Shown: positions 1-5,591 of the stretch, in pieces | Layout: each line of letters begins with the position of its first letter | How positions within the stretch are numbered: the first letter of the stretch is position 1 | Assembly (NCBI GenBank): GCA_003454415.1 | Contig: DMKG01000098.1 | Coordinates: 7,819 to 14,333, forward strand | Reading direction: 5' to 3' | DNA length: 6,515 nucleotides | Source: Alphaproteobacteria bacterium | GTDB taxonomy: Bacteria; Pseudomonadota; Alphaproteobacteria; UBA11222 | Notes under the pieces: model-generated | The model's database searches: none | The model's input: only the letters and a program-made list of their open reading frames with translations | Told to the model about the DNA's origin: nothing | Program-made: the position numbers and the translations under genes

Positions 1-257
1 AAAATCACCAGCCCGGGCGACGCCGTAAACTGGGTCAGATGGCGTTCGTGACCTTTCGGTTTATACGGATACGGAGACATGGCCATGAACCATTCTGGAT
101 TGCTGATAAGCAACCCCATGCCAATCACCGCGAGGGCGGCGATCCCCCCGATGATGATCACCACCACCTTCAACAGACGCCGCCAATTGAAGCCGCCGGC
201 TTTCCCGGCCGCAGCCGCCGGAACCATCGGCCCCTCTTCCCCATGCGTATCAGGCAT
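1..257 (-). CDS. Membrane-anchored protein of unknown function, N-terminal part
   Basis: The reading frame opens at ATG 257-255 and stays open to the left edge (85 complete codons), so the C-terminus lies outside the window. A purine-rich Shine-Dalgarno (GGGGGAAGAG) sits about 4 nt upstream of the ATG and supports this start. The product begins with a polar, Ala/Gly-rich cytoplasmic tail (residues 1-24) and a positive patch (WRR, 25-27; K30). One strong hydrophobic helix follows, about residues 28-51 (LLKVVVIIIGG...GMGLLI). After it comes a presumably periplasmic segment rich in aromatics and prolines (NPEWF, SPYPYKPKGHE). This looks like an uncleaved signal anchor; there is no lipobox or clear AxA cleavage site. 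I do not recognise the family from this fragment. It is co-oriented with the heat-shock genes but separated from them by about 300 bp containing a palindrome and a possible promoter, so it is probably a separate transcription unit. Confidence 0.75.
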   Translation of the reverse strand, partial: MPDTHGEEGPMVPAAAAGKAGGFNWRRLLKVVVIIIGGIAALAVIGMGLLISNPEWFMAMSPYPYKPKGHERHLTQFTASPGLVI

Positions 258-352
258 TCAACTCTTCCCCCGGAAAACCGCATAAACGCCACGATTCACC
301 ACAATTGAATTCTTTATGGGCAACAGGCTGTTTGGCCCCGCCATCCGGCGCC

Positions 353-381
353 ACCCGTTCTAACCTGGCGTTAGAACGGGT
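353..381. promoter_or_regulatory. Perfect 12-bp inverted repeat, operator-like
   Basis: Left arm ACCCGTTCTAAC (353-364) and right arm GTTAGAACGGGT (370-381) are exact reverse complements around a 5-bp centre, CTGGC. No T-run follows on either strand, so it does not read as an intrinsic terminator. The core GTTCTAAC-N5-GTTAGAAC has the size and symmetry of a dimeric repressor site, for example TetR or GntR type. It lies about 96-124 bp upstream of the minus-strand start codon at 257, the only gene start nearby, so that gene is the likeliest target. The regulator is unknown and not in the window. Confidence 0.6.
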
Positions 382-397
382 CCAGAAAGCAGACTTT

Positions 398-420
398 CAT
401 CAAGAGCCCCCTCTTCGATG
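398..420. repeat. Bulged hairpin with C/G tetraloop
   Basis: CATC-AAGAG (398-406) pairs with CTCTT-C-GATG (411-420) around a CCCC loop (407-410), leaving one unpaired C at 416. That gives nine base pairs with a single bulge. No U-tract follows on either strand. On minus-strand RNA it would lie downstream of the truncated hsp20, or in the leader of the left gene if the candidate promoter at 447-476 is used. Function unknown; possibly a transcript end or stability structure. Confidence 0.35.
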
Positions 421-446
421 CGAAATCCATCCCCGCGATCGACATC

Positions 447-476
447 AAGCTATGCCGCGCAATAAAAAGCTGTCAA
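447..476 (-). promoter_or_regulatory. Candidate sigma-70-like promoter toward the left gene
   Basis: On the minus strand a perfect TTGACA box (476-471) is followed, after 18 nt, by TAGCTT (452-447), a poor -10 match. It points toward the membrane-protein gene starting at 257, which would give a long leader of about 180 nt containing both the hairpin at 398-420 and the palindrome at 353-381. The -35 match is strong and the -10 weak, so this is only a candidate. Confidence 0.25.
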
Positions 477-565
477 TGCCAAGAACATTCTATTTTTAGT
501 AGAAACATGTGGACGATGTGATTTTTCCCTGGACGCAAGTGCGGTAAAACATGCGCATCCGGGTA

Positions 566-730
566 CTAAAAAAGGGGACTCAGACGGCCGTCAAAGGCGT
601 GGAACATGTCATCGGACAGTCTGTTCATCTCCCGCTGAAGCGGGAAGAACGGGTGAGAGAGAGCGTCCCGATAGAGAGTGGGCGTTTGAGGACGGGACCG
701 GCCCCACGGAATCAGATCACGGAAACTCAT
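566..730 (-). pseudogene. Truncated Hsp20 family protein: N-terminal arm only, 54 aa
   Basis: The frame begins at ATG 730-728 with a strong Shine-Dalgarno (AAAGGAG, 5 nt upstream) and stops at TAG 568-566. The product starts MSFRDLIPWGRSR and contains FFPLQREMNRLSDDMF (residues 28-43). This matches the N-terminal arm typical of bacterial class Hsp20 proteins: (M)xxRDLIPWGR..., then LQREMNRLFDD, then an FxG-rich linker. Full family members are about 140-170 aa and continue into an alpha-crystallin domain of roughly 90 aa; here the chain ends at RLSPLF. The stop lies in a C4T6AG stretch. The other two minus-strand frames downstream show no alpha-crystallin sequence, so a simple frameshift does not rescue it; a deletion is more likely. 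It follows the complete hsp20 by 91 bp, probably on the same transcript. It may be a decaying pseudogene or a still-translated mini-protein; the good ribosome binding site leaves the second option open. Confidence 0.7.
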
Positions 731-773
731 GACTTCTCCTTTCTGTACAGGGTGTGGTCAGGGTTCACCTGCG

Positions 774-797
774 GGCGCCGGACCGAAGCCCGGCGCC
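774..797 (-). terminator. GC-rich hairpin downstream of hsp20, no U-tract
   Basis: GGCGCCGG (774-781) and CCGGCGCC (790-797) are perfect 8-bp complementary arms around an 8-nt loop. The hairpin begins 24 nt past the stop codon of the complete hsp20 gene and precedes the truncated hsp20. Lacking a U-run, it is not a classical intrinsic terminator. It may slow polymerase, block 3' exonucleases, or lower expression of the second frame. Confidence 0.45.
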
Positions 798-821
798 GTC
801 CAGTTGCGTTTCCGGCAGGGC

Positions 822-1304
822 TCAGGCTGCGATCTTCGCTGTCCCGATCTGCCGGGTTTCGGCCTGGGGCTGCTCCGCCCCCGAGGTAATGGAGATACGC
901 CGCGGCTTCATCTCTTCCGGCAGTTCGCGCATGAGATCGACGCTCAGCAGGCCATTGACAATGCTGGCGCCGGTCACCTTGACATGCTCGGCAAGCCTGA
1001 AACGGTACTGGAAGTCGCGTCTGTCAATGCCGCGATGCAGGTAATACCCGTTATCCTCTTTACTCACGGGTCTTTTGCCCGCCACCACCAGTTCGTCATG
1101 TTCCTGCGTGATGGTCAGATCGTCGCTGGAATAACCGGCCACCGCCATGATGACGCGATAATCATCGTCACCCATTCTGACGATATCATGGGGCGGCCAA
1201 TCCCCGGAAAGCGACGCGCGGTTTGACGCCTCGAACGCATCCAGCAACTGGCCCGCGCCAAGGCTGGAACGGAAAAGGGGAGAAAAATCAAAAACAGTGC
1301 TCAT
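822..1304 (-). CDS. Small heat-shock protein, Hsp20/IbpA class
   Basis: This is an ATP-independent holdase chaperone that binds unfolding cytosolic proteins as large oligomers and passes them to DnaK/ClpB. Numbered from the start used here (160 aa), the N-terminal arm has the IbpA-type pattern MSTVFDFSPLFRSSLG. The alpha-crystallin domain spans about 36-130 (DIVRMGDDDYRVIMAVAGYSS..., then LHRGIDRRDFQYRFRLAEHV, then ASIVNGLLSVDL, the position of the A-x-x-x-N-G-V-L consensus). A C-terminal I-x-I motif (RISI, about 137-140) is followed by a flexible tail. Length and order are normal for the class. Two in-frame ATGs are possible, 1310 and 1304. The Shine-Dalgarno AAAGGAGG (1320-1313) is only 2 nt from the first and 8 nt from the second, so 1304 is preferred. 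Regulation looks like heat shock at two levels: an RpoH-like promoter and a ROSE-like leader. The upstream neighbour on this strand is the aromatic catabolism operon. Confidence 0.93.
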   Translation of the reverse strand: MSTVFDFSPLFRSSLGAGQLLDAFEASNRASLSGDWPPHDIVRMGDDDYRVIMAVAGYSSDDLTITQEHDELVVAGKRPVSKEDNGYYLHRGIDRRDFQYRFRLAEHVKVTGASIVNGLLSVDLMRELPEEMKPRRISITSGAEQPQAETRQIGTAKIAA

Positions 1305-1402
1305 AGCCATATCCTCCTTTGAGCAACATGGATAGATGGGTCACAGGACCGTCGGGCGCCTCCCGCGCCCCTGGCCCCTGCCTGCCCCGTCTGGCGACAG
1401 GC
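1305..1402 (-). promoter_or_regulatory. ROSE-like RNA thermometer in the hsp20 leader
   Basis: In minus-strand RNA the leader just before the gene folds as CCAUGUUGCUC (1331-1321), loop AAAG (1320-1317), GAGGAUAUGG (1316-1307). Ten pairs form: C-G, U-A, C-G next to the loop, one bulged G at 1324, then U·G, U-A, G·U, U-A, A-U, C-G, C-G. This helix covers most of the Shine-Dalgarno and the first AUG (1310-1308). Known ROSE elements of rhizobial and enterobacterial small heat-shock genes carry the same feature, a U(U/C)GCU stretch opposite the Shine-Dalgarno with a bulged G. Further upstream the leader holds another perfect hairpin, GGGCGC (1354-1359) with GCGCCC (1365-1370), in line with the multi-stem layout of ROSE leaders. 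The 5' end (about 1402) is inferred from the promoter; heat response has not been measured. Confidence 0.75.
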
Positions 1403-1408
1403 GATTTT

Positions 1409-1437
1409 GATGTAGTTCGCGGCTTTGATGATTCAAG
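1409..1437 (-). promoter_or_regulatory. RpoH (sigma-32)-like heat-shock promoter of hsp20
   Basis: On the minus strand CTTGAA (1437-1432) is followed by a 16-nt spacer and CTACATC (1415-1409). CTTGAA is the classic sigma-32 -35 core, and CTACATC resembles the CCCATNT / CCTATAT -10 versions. Transcription would begin near 1402, about 100 nt before the hsp20 start codon, a usual length for a ROSE leader. It starts about 30 bp downstream of the DUF1971 stop codon. Confidence 0.6.
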
Positions 1438-1439
1438 AG

Positions 1440-1470
1440 GGTTCGGCGAGTGAAAGCGCCGGCCTTTTTT
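1440..1470 (+). terminator. Possible intrinsic terminator reading on the plus strand
   Basis: CGGCG (1444-1448) pairs with CGCCG (1457-1461) around AGTGAAAG. The stem may extend by a T·G pair and, past a bulge, two G-C pairs, and it runs directly into TTTTTT (1465-1470). The U-tract exists only for plus-strand transcripts. No plus-strand gene lies to its left, so if real it would stop antisense transcription heading into the catabolic operon. For minus-strand RNA the same bases form a hairpin without a U-tract just after the DUF1971 gene. Confidence 0.3.
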
Positions 1471-1774
1471 ACATATGCGGTTCTTCGGGCCGGTCCTGCG
1501 CGCCGCTGTAAAACTCCACGAAGAACGCCACTTCCCCGAGGGGCGTGACGTGATGCGCGACCCCAGGCTCCACCACGCCGGGATGGCCGGGGGTGAGGAT
1601 ATGCGTCTCCGCATCCCCGATGGCGTATTGCAGTTTCCCGCTTTCCACACGAATCAGCGCCCAGACATTTTCTTTTGTGCGGTGATCGCGCAGCAGACCC
1701 GCAGGGATGGTGTCCTGCGTGAAGCGCGGCGTCCGTTTATAGGCCGCCATATGGGGTGGAAGGGTTTTCATCAT
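1469..1774 (-). CDS. DUF1971 / TehB-like cupin domain protein
   Basis: This is a small single-domain protein (101 aa from ATG 1774, or 100 aa from the adjacent ATG 1771; family members usually begin MKxLP, i.e. the second Met). Numbered from the MKTLP methionine it contains YKRTPRFTQDTIPAGLLRDH (11-30), TKENVWALI (32-40), a central LTPGHPGVVEPGVAHHV stretch (59-75) and a closing VAFFVEFY (81-88). These are the signature blocks of the DUF1971 family, a compact cupin barrel found alone or joined to TehB-type methyltransferases. H30, E68, H73 and H74 are candidate metal or active-site residues. The exact reaction is not established. An AGGG ribosome binding site lies 7 nt before ATG 1774. An upstream in-frame ATG at 1858 would overlap the preceding gene and adds 28 non-conserved residues, so I reject it. 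It is the last gene of the apparent catabolic operon, 49 bp after the FAH-family gene; a link to ring-cleavage metabolism is suggested only by position. Confidence 0.85.
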   Translation of the reverse strand: MMKTLPPHMAAYKRTPRFTQDTIPAGLLRDHRTKENVWALIRVESGKLQYAIGDAETHILTPGHPGVVEPGVAHHVTPLGEVAFFVEFYSGAQDRPEEPHM

Positions 1775-1823
1775 CGCTTTTCCCTGGAACGGAACGGCCG
1801 CCCGCGCATCCCCCTGCGCTCCC

Positions 1824-2654
1824 TCAGAAGGCCCCCAGCGCGACGCGGCGCACGACATCGCTTTCGGTGGGCTCCGCCCCGATCCGGTGTGTAGGCGCGG
1901 GGGTTTCCTGCACCGTGCTGGAGACTTTACCCACGCCGGTCACCTCCACCTCCACAACGTCGCCCGGCTGCATGGGGCGGGAGTTGGCGGGGGTTCCGGT
2001 CAGCACCACATCGCCGGGAAGAAACGTGATATGCCGGGAAAGATCGGCGAAGATATAGTCGATGGGAAAGGTCATCTCGCTGACCGGGCCATCCTGCACC
2101 TTTTTGCCATTGATATAGGTGCGCACCGACTGTTCGCGGATGTCCACGCCGCGCACGATGCCGGGGCCGATGGGACAGAACCCGTCCTGCCCCTTCACCC
2201 GCAGCATCGAGCCTGCGTCGGTGTCGCGAAAATCATGCGCGCCCACATCATTGGCGGCGGCGAAACCGGCAAGATGCTCCCACACGTCCTCCCGCGCCAC
2301 ATTGCGCATCGGCTTGCCCACAATGGCCGCGATCTCGCCTTCATAATTCAGATATTTGCAGTTGGCGGGGCGGTTCAGAAAACCGCGATGGGCGTTCAGC
2401 GTGGTCAGCGGCTTCATGAAATAGCCCGGCGCCTTCAGCGCGGGGGCCTTGAATTCCAGCCTGCGGGATTCATAATTCAGATGGATGCAGATGATCTTGG
2501 TGGGGTCGCAGGGCGGCAGATAATTGGCGCTGGCCTCCTCCACCGTGCGGCCGTCGCCGAGCCGCAGCAGACTGCCTTCCGGGCGGACCCAGACGGGAAA
2601 CCCCTCATGCAGAATGCGCCGCCATTCCTCGCGTGGTCCTGTAAGCACCGTCAT
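1824..2654 (-). CDS. Fumarylacetoacetate hydrolase family protein (HpaG-like isomerase/decarboxylase)
   Basis: This is a 276-aa FAH-fold enzyme. An N-terminal cap of about 50 residues precedes the catalytic domain. Visible family motifs: CIHLNYESR (56-64, with H58 at the usual NY/H active-site loop), YEGEIAAIVGK (104-114, metal ligands E105 and E107), ANDVGAHDFRD (134-144, metal ligand D136), KGQDGFCPIGP (154-164, K154 and D157) and LTGTPAN (218-224). All expected metal ligands are present, so it should be active. In homoprotocatechuate and related meta-pathways such proteins decarboxylate or isomerise the dicarboxylic ring-fission product after the dehydrogenase step; other members hydrolyse acylpyruvates. 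It is one FAH unit, not the duplicated HpaG of enterobacteria. The start has an AAGGAGG site about 5 nt upstream and lies 15 bp after the aldehyde dehydrogenase stop, which suggests co-translation. The family is certain; the exact reaction is inferred from the neighbours. Confidence 0.9.
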   Translation of the reverse strand: MTVLTGPREEWRRILHEGFPVWVRPEGSLLRLGDGRTVEEASANYLPPCDPTKIICIHLNYESRRLEFKAPALKAPGYFMKPLTTLNAHRGFLNRPANCKYLNYEGEIAAIVGKPMRNVAREDVWEHLAGFAAANDVGAHDFRDTDAGSMLRVKGQDGFCPIGPGIVRGVDIREQSVRTYINGKKVQDGPVSEMTFPIDYIFADLSRHITFLPGDVVLTGTPANSRPMQPGDVVEVEVTGVGKVSSTVQETPAPTHRIGAEPTESDVVRRVALGAF

Positions 2655-2669
2655 GCATCCCTCCTTGTC

Positions 2670-4130
2670 TTAAGCGAATGATCCCTTGCGGACGGAAATA
2701 TTCTTGACGTCGCAAAAGAAATCGAAGCTCCAGTTGCCGCCTTCGCGCCCGATGCCGCTGTCGCGGCTGCCGCCGAAGGGGGCCGCCAGATCGCGGATGA
2801 AGAAGCAGTTGACCCACACCGTGCCCGCCACCACCCGCGAGGCGATGGATGTGGCGCGCGCCTCGTTCCGGCTGAACAGGGTCGCCGCCAGGCCGTAACG
2901 CGTATTATTGGCCATTTCGACCACTTCGTCATCGGAGGTGAAGCTCTGCCAGGTCAGCACCGGGCCGAACACTTCGCGCTGCGCGATCTCCAGTTCCGGC
3001 GTCACATTTCTGAACAAGGTCGGTTCGAAATAAAGCTCGCCGAAATTGGCGCGGGAGCCGCCCCAAACCGGCACGGCGCCCGCCTGTCTGGCGCGGTCGA
3101 CAAACCCTGCGACCCGGTCGAAATGTTCTTTGGTGATCAGCGGACCGATGCGCGTGTCCTTGTCGCGCGGATCGCCCAGCGCCATATGGGCCATGGCGCC
3201 GCGCACACGCCCGAGGAAATCCTCCTCGATCGCGCTTTCGACCATGACGCGGGTGCCCGCAAGACAGACCTGGCCGGCATTCATGTATTGCATCGCCACG
3301 GTCTGGGCCGCGCTGTCCAGATCGGCGTCGGCGCAGACGATGAAGGGGGACTTGCCGCCCAGTTCGGCGCTGAGCGGCGTGATCGAACGCGCCGCCGCCT
3401 GACCGATCAGCTTTGCCGTATCCGTCGAGCCAGTGAAACTGAGGCGGTCGATATCCGGGTGATTGACGAGGGCGTCGCCCGCCTCTTCGCCAATTCCCTG
3501 CACGATGTTGAGCACGCCGGGCGGCAGGCCCGCGGCATGGGCGATGTCCGCCAGCAGCGAACAGGTCAGCGGCGCCCATTCCGGCGGCTTCACCACGACC
3601 GTATTGCCGGCGGCGAGCGCCGGACCCACTTTCCACGTGGTCAGCATCAGCGGCCCGTTCCACGGCGTGATCAGCGCCGCGACCCCCGACGGGTCGTAAT
3701 GCACATGATTGACCACTTCGGGCGAATCAATCTTATGTCCGCCCATGTTCAGCGCCCATTCGGCGAAAAATTCGATGTTCAGCGCCGCGCGCGGAACCAT
3801 GCGGTGCACATTGCCAAGCAGCAGCGAGCCATTATCCATGGTTTCCACCGCCGCGAGTTCACCGGCCCGCGCCTTGATTCCTTCGGCGAAGCGCCTGAGG
3901 ATGGGCAGGCGGCCCTGCGCCCCCAGCGCCGCCCAGGCGGGAAACGCCCGGCGGGCGGCGGCGACCGCCTGCTCCACCTCTTCCTTATCTGCAGCCGAGA
4001 CATCCGCGAGATGCGATCCATCCACCGGCGAGAAATCGGCGAAGCGGCGCGCCGACGCCACCCTGCGCCCGTCTATCCAGTGATCCGTCGAAACCTCGAC
4101 CCCTGCTACCTTCACGCTGTTTCCAGCCAT
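2670..4130 (-). CDS. NAD-dependent aldehyde dehydrogenase, HpaE/XylG-like semialdehyde dehydrogenase
   Basis: This is a full-length ALDH-superfamily enzyme (486 aa). Numbered from this start: ITPWNGP with oxyanion Asn158 (155-161), KPPEWAP (181-187, Lys181 and Glu184 for cofactor binding and NAD preference), FTGST Rossmann segment (232-236), general base Glu256 in SAELGGKSP, nucleophile Cys289 in AGQVCLAGTR, and EVFGP with Glu387. The C-terminal block WVNCFFIRDLAAPFGG...SGIGREGG is typical of 5-carboxymethyl-2-hydroxymuconate and 2-hydroxymuconate semialdehyde dehydrogenases. The expected role is oxidation of the meta-cleavage semialdehyde to the dicarboxylate, feeding the FAH-family enzyme encoded next. 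An in-frame ATG at 4136 overlaps the preceding stop (ATGA), but the GGAGG in front of it is only 1 nt away. The same GGAGG is 7 nt from ATG 4130, so 4130 is preferred. Substrate side chain is uncertain. Confidence 0.93.
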   Translation of the reverse strand: MAGNSVKVAGVEVSTDHWIDGRRVASARRFADFSPVDGSHLADVSAADKEEVEQAVAAARRAFPAWAALGAQGRLPILRRFAEGIKARAGELAAVETMDNGSLLLGNVHRMVPRAALNIEFFAEWALNMGGHKIDSPEVVNHVHYDPSGVAALITPWNGPLMLTTWKVGPALAAGNTVVVKPPEWAPLTCSLLADIAHAAGLPPGVLNIVQGIGEEAGDALVNHPDIDRLSFTGSTDTAKLIGQAAARSITPLSAELGGKSPFIVCADADLDSAAQTVAMQYMNAGQVCLAGTRVMVESAIEEDFLGRVRGAMAHMALGDPRDKDTRIGPLITKEHFDRVAGFVDRARQAGAVPVWGGSRANFGELYFEPTLFRNVTPELEIAQREVFGPVLTWQSFTSDDEVVEMANNTRYGLAATLFSRNEARATSIASRVVAGTVWVNCFFIRDLAAPFGGSRDSGIGREGGNWSFDFFCDVKNISVRKGSFA

Positions 4131-4132
4131 CC

Positions 4133-5569
4133 TCATTCCTCCGTCAGAAAGCGGTCAACCAGCCTGTCGGCGCGGCTGCGGTCCGCCAGCATGTGGCAGA
4201 ATTGCAGATTGCGCGGGCCGGAGGCCAGATAGAATCGTTCATACTGTTCGTTGCGGCTGGCAAGGGCGCTTCCCGCGAAATCCCACGCCAGGCGGAAAAT
4301 GCGGCTGCGCGCCTCGGCCGTCAGATCCCCCGCGCCGCGCAGATAGCGGTCGATCAGCGGGCGCAGGCCGCTATCCTCCAGCATGGCCTGTGTGGGCGCG
4401 GCGAACAGATTGTGCGAGCCGAGCTGGCGGATGATCTCGTTCACCCTGGGGAACCAGGAAGGAAGCGTCGCGCGCAGCGCATAAAGCGGCGCGCCTTCCG
4501 GCAGCCACACCCCATTGCCATATTCATGGGCGTTCGCCTCCGCCTTCTGGACGCAGGAGCGGGTGAATTCCGCAAAAGTCCAGATTTCCCCCAGCATCTG
4601 CGCCGCGGCGGGCTGCACACCGTTCACCGCTTCCGCCATTTTCGACGCCAGCCCCCAGGCGAATTCCAGCTTGGTCTGGGCCCGGATCATGGTCTGCTGC
4701 ATGACATTCGGCCACCAGCTCCGGATCATCACCTGATTGTAAACGGCGAGATTGCCATTGATATGCAGCCGGTCGCGCGGCACTTCGACATCGTCGAAGA
4801 TGACGAAAGCGTCCTGTTCATCGAAACGGGCGGAAAGCGGGAAATCCCGCGCGCTGCCGCTCTGGGAGAAAGTGTCGCGGCAAAGGAATTTCAGCCCAGG
4901 CGTGGCCATCGGGATGCAGAAGGAAAGCGCGTAATCCTCGCAGCCCGGCTTCAGCGGATAGCCTGGATAAACCGCCAGTTCGTCCGCGAAGGGCGCAAGC
5001 GTCGCCAGCACCCGGGCGCCGCGCACGATGATCCCGTGCGCCGTCTCGCCCACTTTGTGCAGCGCAACGTCATTGCCGGGGTCGATGAATTCGCCCAGGC
5101 CCTTGTCGACAATGGGATGCAGCAGGGCATGGGTCAGGGAAATGTCGTTGCGCCGCAGGAATTTCTGGTAATTCACCAGATTCTCCGCCCCCGCCTCATT
5201 GCCATTGGCGCCCCATTCGTCGCAGCGCCCGGCAAAGCCCGCATAGGTGACATTCATGTAATCGGGGGAGCGGCCCATGACCCCCACCGTATATTCGGCG
5301 ATCCGCTCCAGACAGGCGTGGCGGCGGGCGAGGTCGTCGCGGGAGCGGGGAATCAGATGGCTGACGCTGATGGGCTCGCCCGTCTCAGGGTCTGACATCA
5401 GGCATTCCTGCGGATGCGCAAGCTGCAGATCGAAAACCCCGGCCACCCCCTGCGCCGCGCCGGCAAAGGCCGGATGCGCGGCCACATCGCTGACCTTTTC
5501 AGACCCGGCCCAGATTTCCCTTCCATCCTTCAGGCCGCGCAGAAACGCGGCGCCCGTGCGAGCCGGCAT
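4133..5569 (-). CDS. HpaB-type FADH2-dependent phenol hydroxylase (4-hydroxyphenylacetate 3-monooxygenase family)
   Basis: This is a 478-aa oxygenase component of a two-component flavin monooxygenase, which adds OH ortho to a phenolic OH using FADH2 and O2. The N-terminal domain begins RTGAAFLRGLKDGREIW and the acyl-CoA-dehydrogenase-like core follows. MGRSPDYMN (98-106) supplies Arg100 and Tyr104, equivalent to the substrate-binding Arg and Tyr of characterised HpaB, and SLTHALLHP (144-152) supplies His147, the third substrate residue. VIFDDVEVPRDRLH (256-269) and the C-terminal RGAGDLTAEARSRIFRLAWD (411-430) are family blocks. Length matches the shorter, Thermus-like HpaB rather than the roughly 520-aa enterobacterial form. 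No flavin reductase (HpaC) gene is in the window. It is the first gene of the operon; ATG 5569 has GGAG 6 nt upstream. Related enzymes act on chlorophenols, nitrophenols, phenol or steroid phenols, so 4-hydroxyphenylacetate is only the best-known option. Confidence 0.92.
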   Translation of the reverse strand: MPARTGAAFLRGLKDGREIWAGSEKVSDVAAHPAFAGAAQGVAGVFDLQLAHPQECLMSDPETGEPISVSHLIPRSRDDLARRHACLERIAEYTVGVMGRSPDYMNVTYAGFAGRCDEWGANGNEAGAENLVNYQKFLRRNDISLTHALLHPIVDKGLGEFIDPGNDVALHKVGETAHGIIVRGARVLATLAPFADELAVYPGYPLKPGCEDYALSFCIPMATPGLKFLCRDTFSQSGSARDFPLSARFDEQDAFVIFDDVEVPRDRLHINGNLAVYNQVMIRSWWPNVMQQTMIRAQTKLEFAWGLASKMAEAVNGVQPAAAQMLGEIWTFAEFTRSCVQKAEANAHEYGNGVWLPEGAPLYALRATLPSWFPRVNEIIRQLGSHNLFAAPTQAMLEDSGLRPLIDRYLRGAGDLTAEARSRIFRLAWDFAGSALASRNEQYERFYLASGPRNLQFCHMLADRSRADRLVDRFLTEE

Positions 5570-5591
5570 GCCACTCTCCCCAGTTTTTTTT

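Larger units (their letters stand above)
258..565. other. Non-coding interval with operator-like palindrome, hairpin and candidate promoter
   Basis: This 308-bp stretch lies between the left membrane-protein gene and the truncated hsp20. It is visibly less GC-rich than the rest, especially 440-560. I see no convincing gene: the short frames here have no good ribosome binding site or recognisable protein. It holds a perfect 12-bp inverted repeat, a bulged hairpin and a minus-strand TTGACA box, listed separately. Its part next to 566 is also where the missing 3' portion of the truncated hsp20 would be expected. Translating the first 70 to 100 bases beyond that stop in the other two minus-strand frames gives nothing like an alpha-crystallin domain. 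Confidence 0.6.

Noticed and set aside
551..1226. Plus-strand frames of 112 and 165 codons opposite the hsp20 genes
   Set aside because: Antisense to the Hsp20 coding sequences; no recognisable product.
1775..1858. Longer start (ATG 1858) for the DUF1971 gene
   Set aside because: Would overlap the FAH-family gene by 35 bp and add a 28-residue non-family extension, while a better ribosome binding site precedes ATG 1774/1771.
1887..2681. 264-codon plus-strand frame opposite the FAH-family gene
   Set aside because: No motif, no ribosome binding site of note, and His/Gly/Arg-rich shadow composition.
2929..3663. 244-codon minus-strand frame inside the aldehyde dehydrogenase
   Set aside because: Out-of-frame overlap within a conserved gene; Arg/Gly-rich and motif-free.
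4131..4136. ATGA overlap start (ATG 4136) for the aldehyde dehydrogenase
   Set aside because: The GGAGG site is 1 nt from this ATG but 7 nt from ATG 4130, so the downstream start is more plausible; the overlap start cannot be fully excluded.
3123..4232. 369-codon open frame on the plus strand opposite the aldehyde dehydrogenase
   Set aside because: Antisense to a complete ALDH with all catalytic residues, and its composition is typical of an antisense shadow frame.
4193..5395. 400-codon open frame on the plus strand opposite the HpaB-type gene
   Set aside because: Shadow frame from GC-rich codon bias. Its translation is Arg/His/Gly-rich low-complexity without any recognisable motif, whereas the minus-strand frame carries full HpaB motifs.
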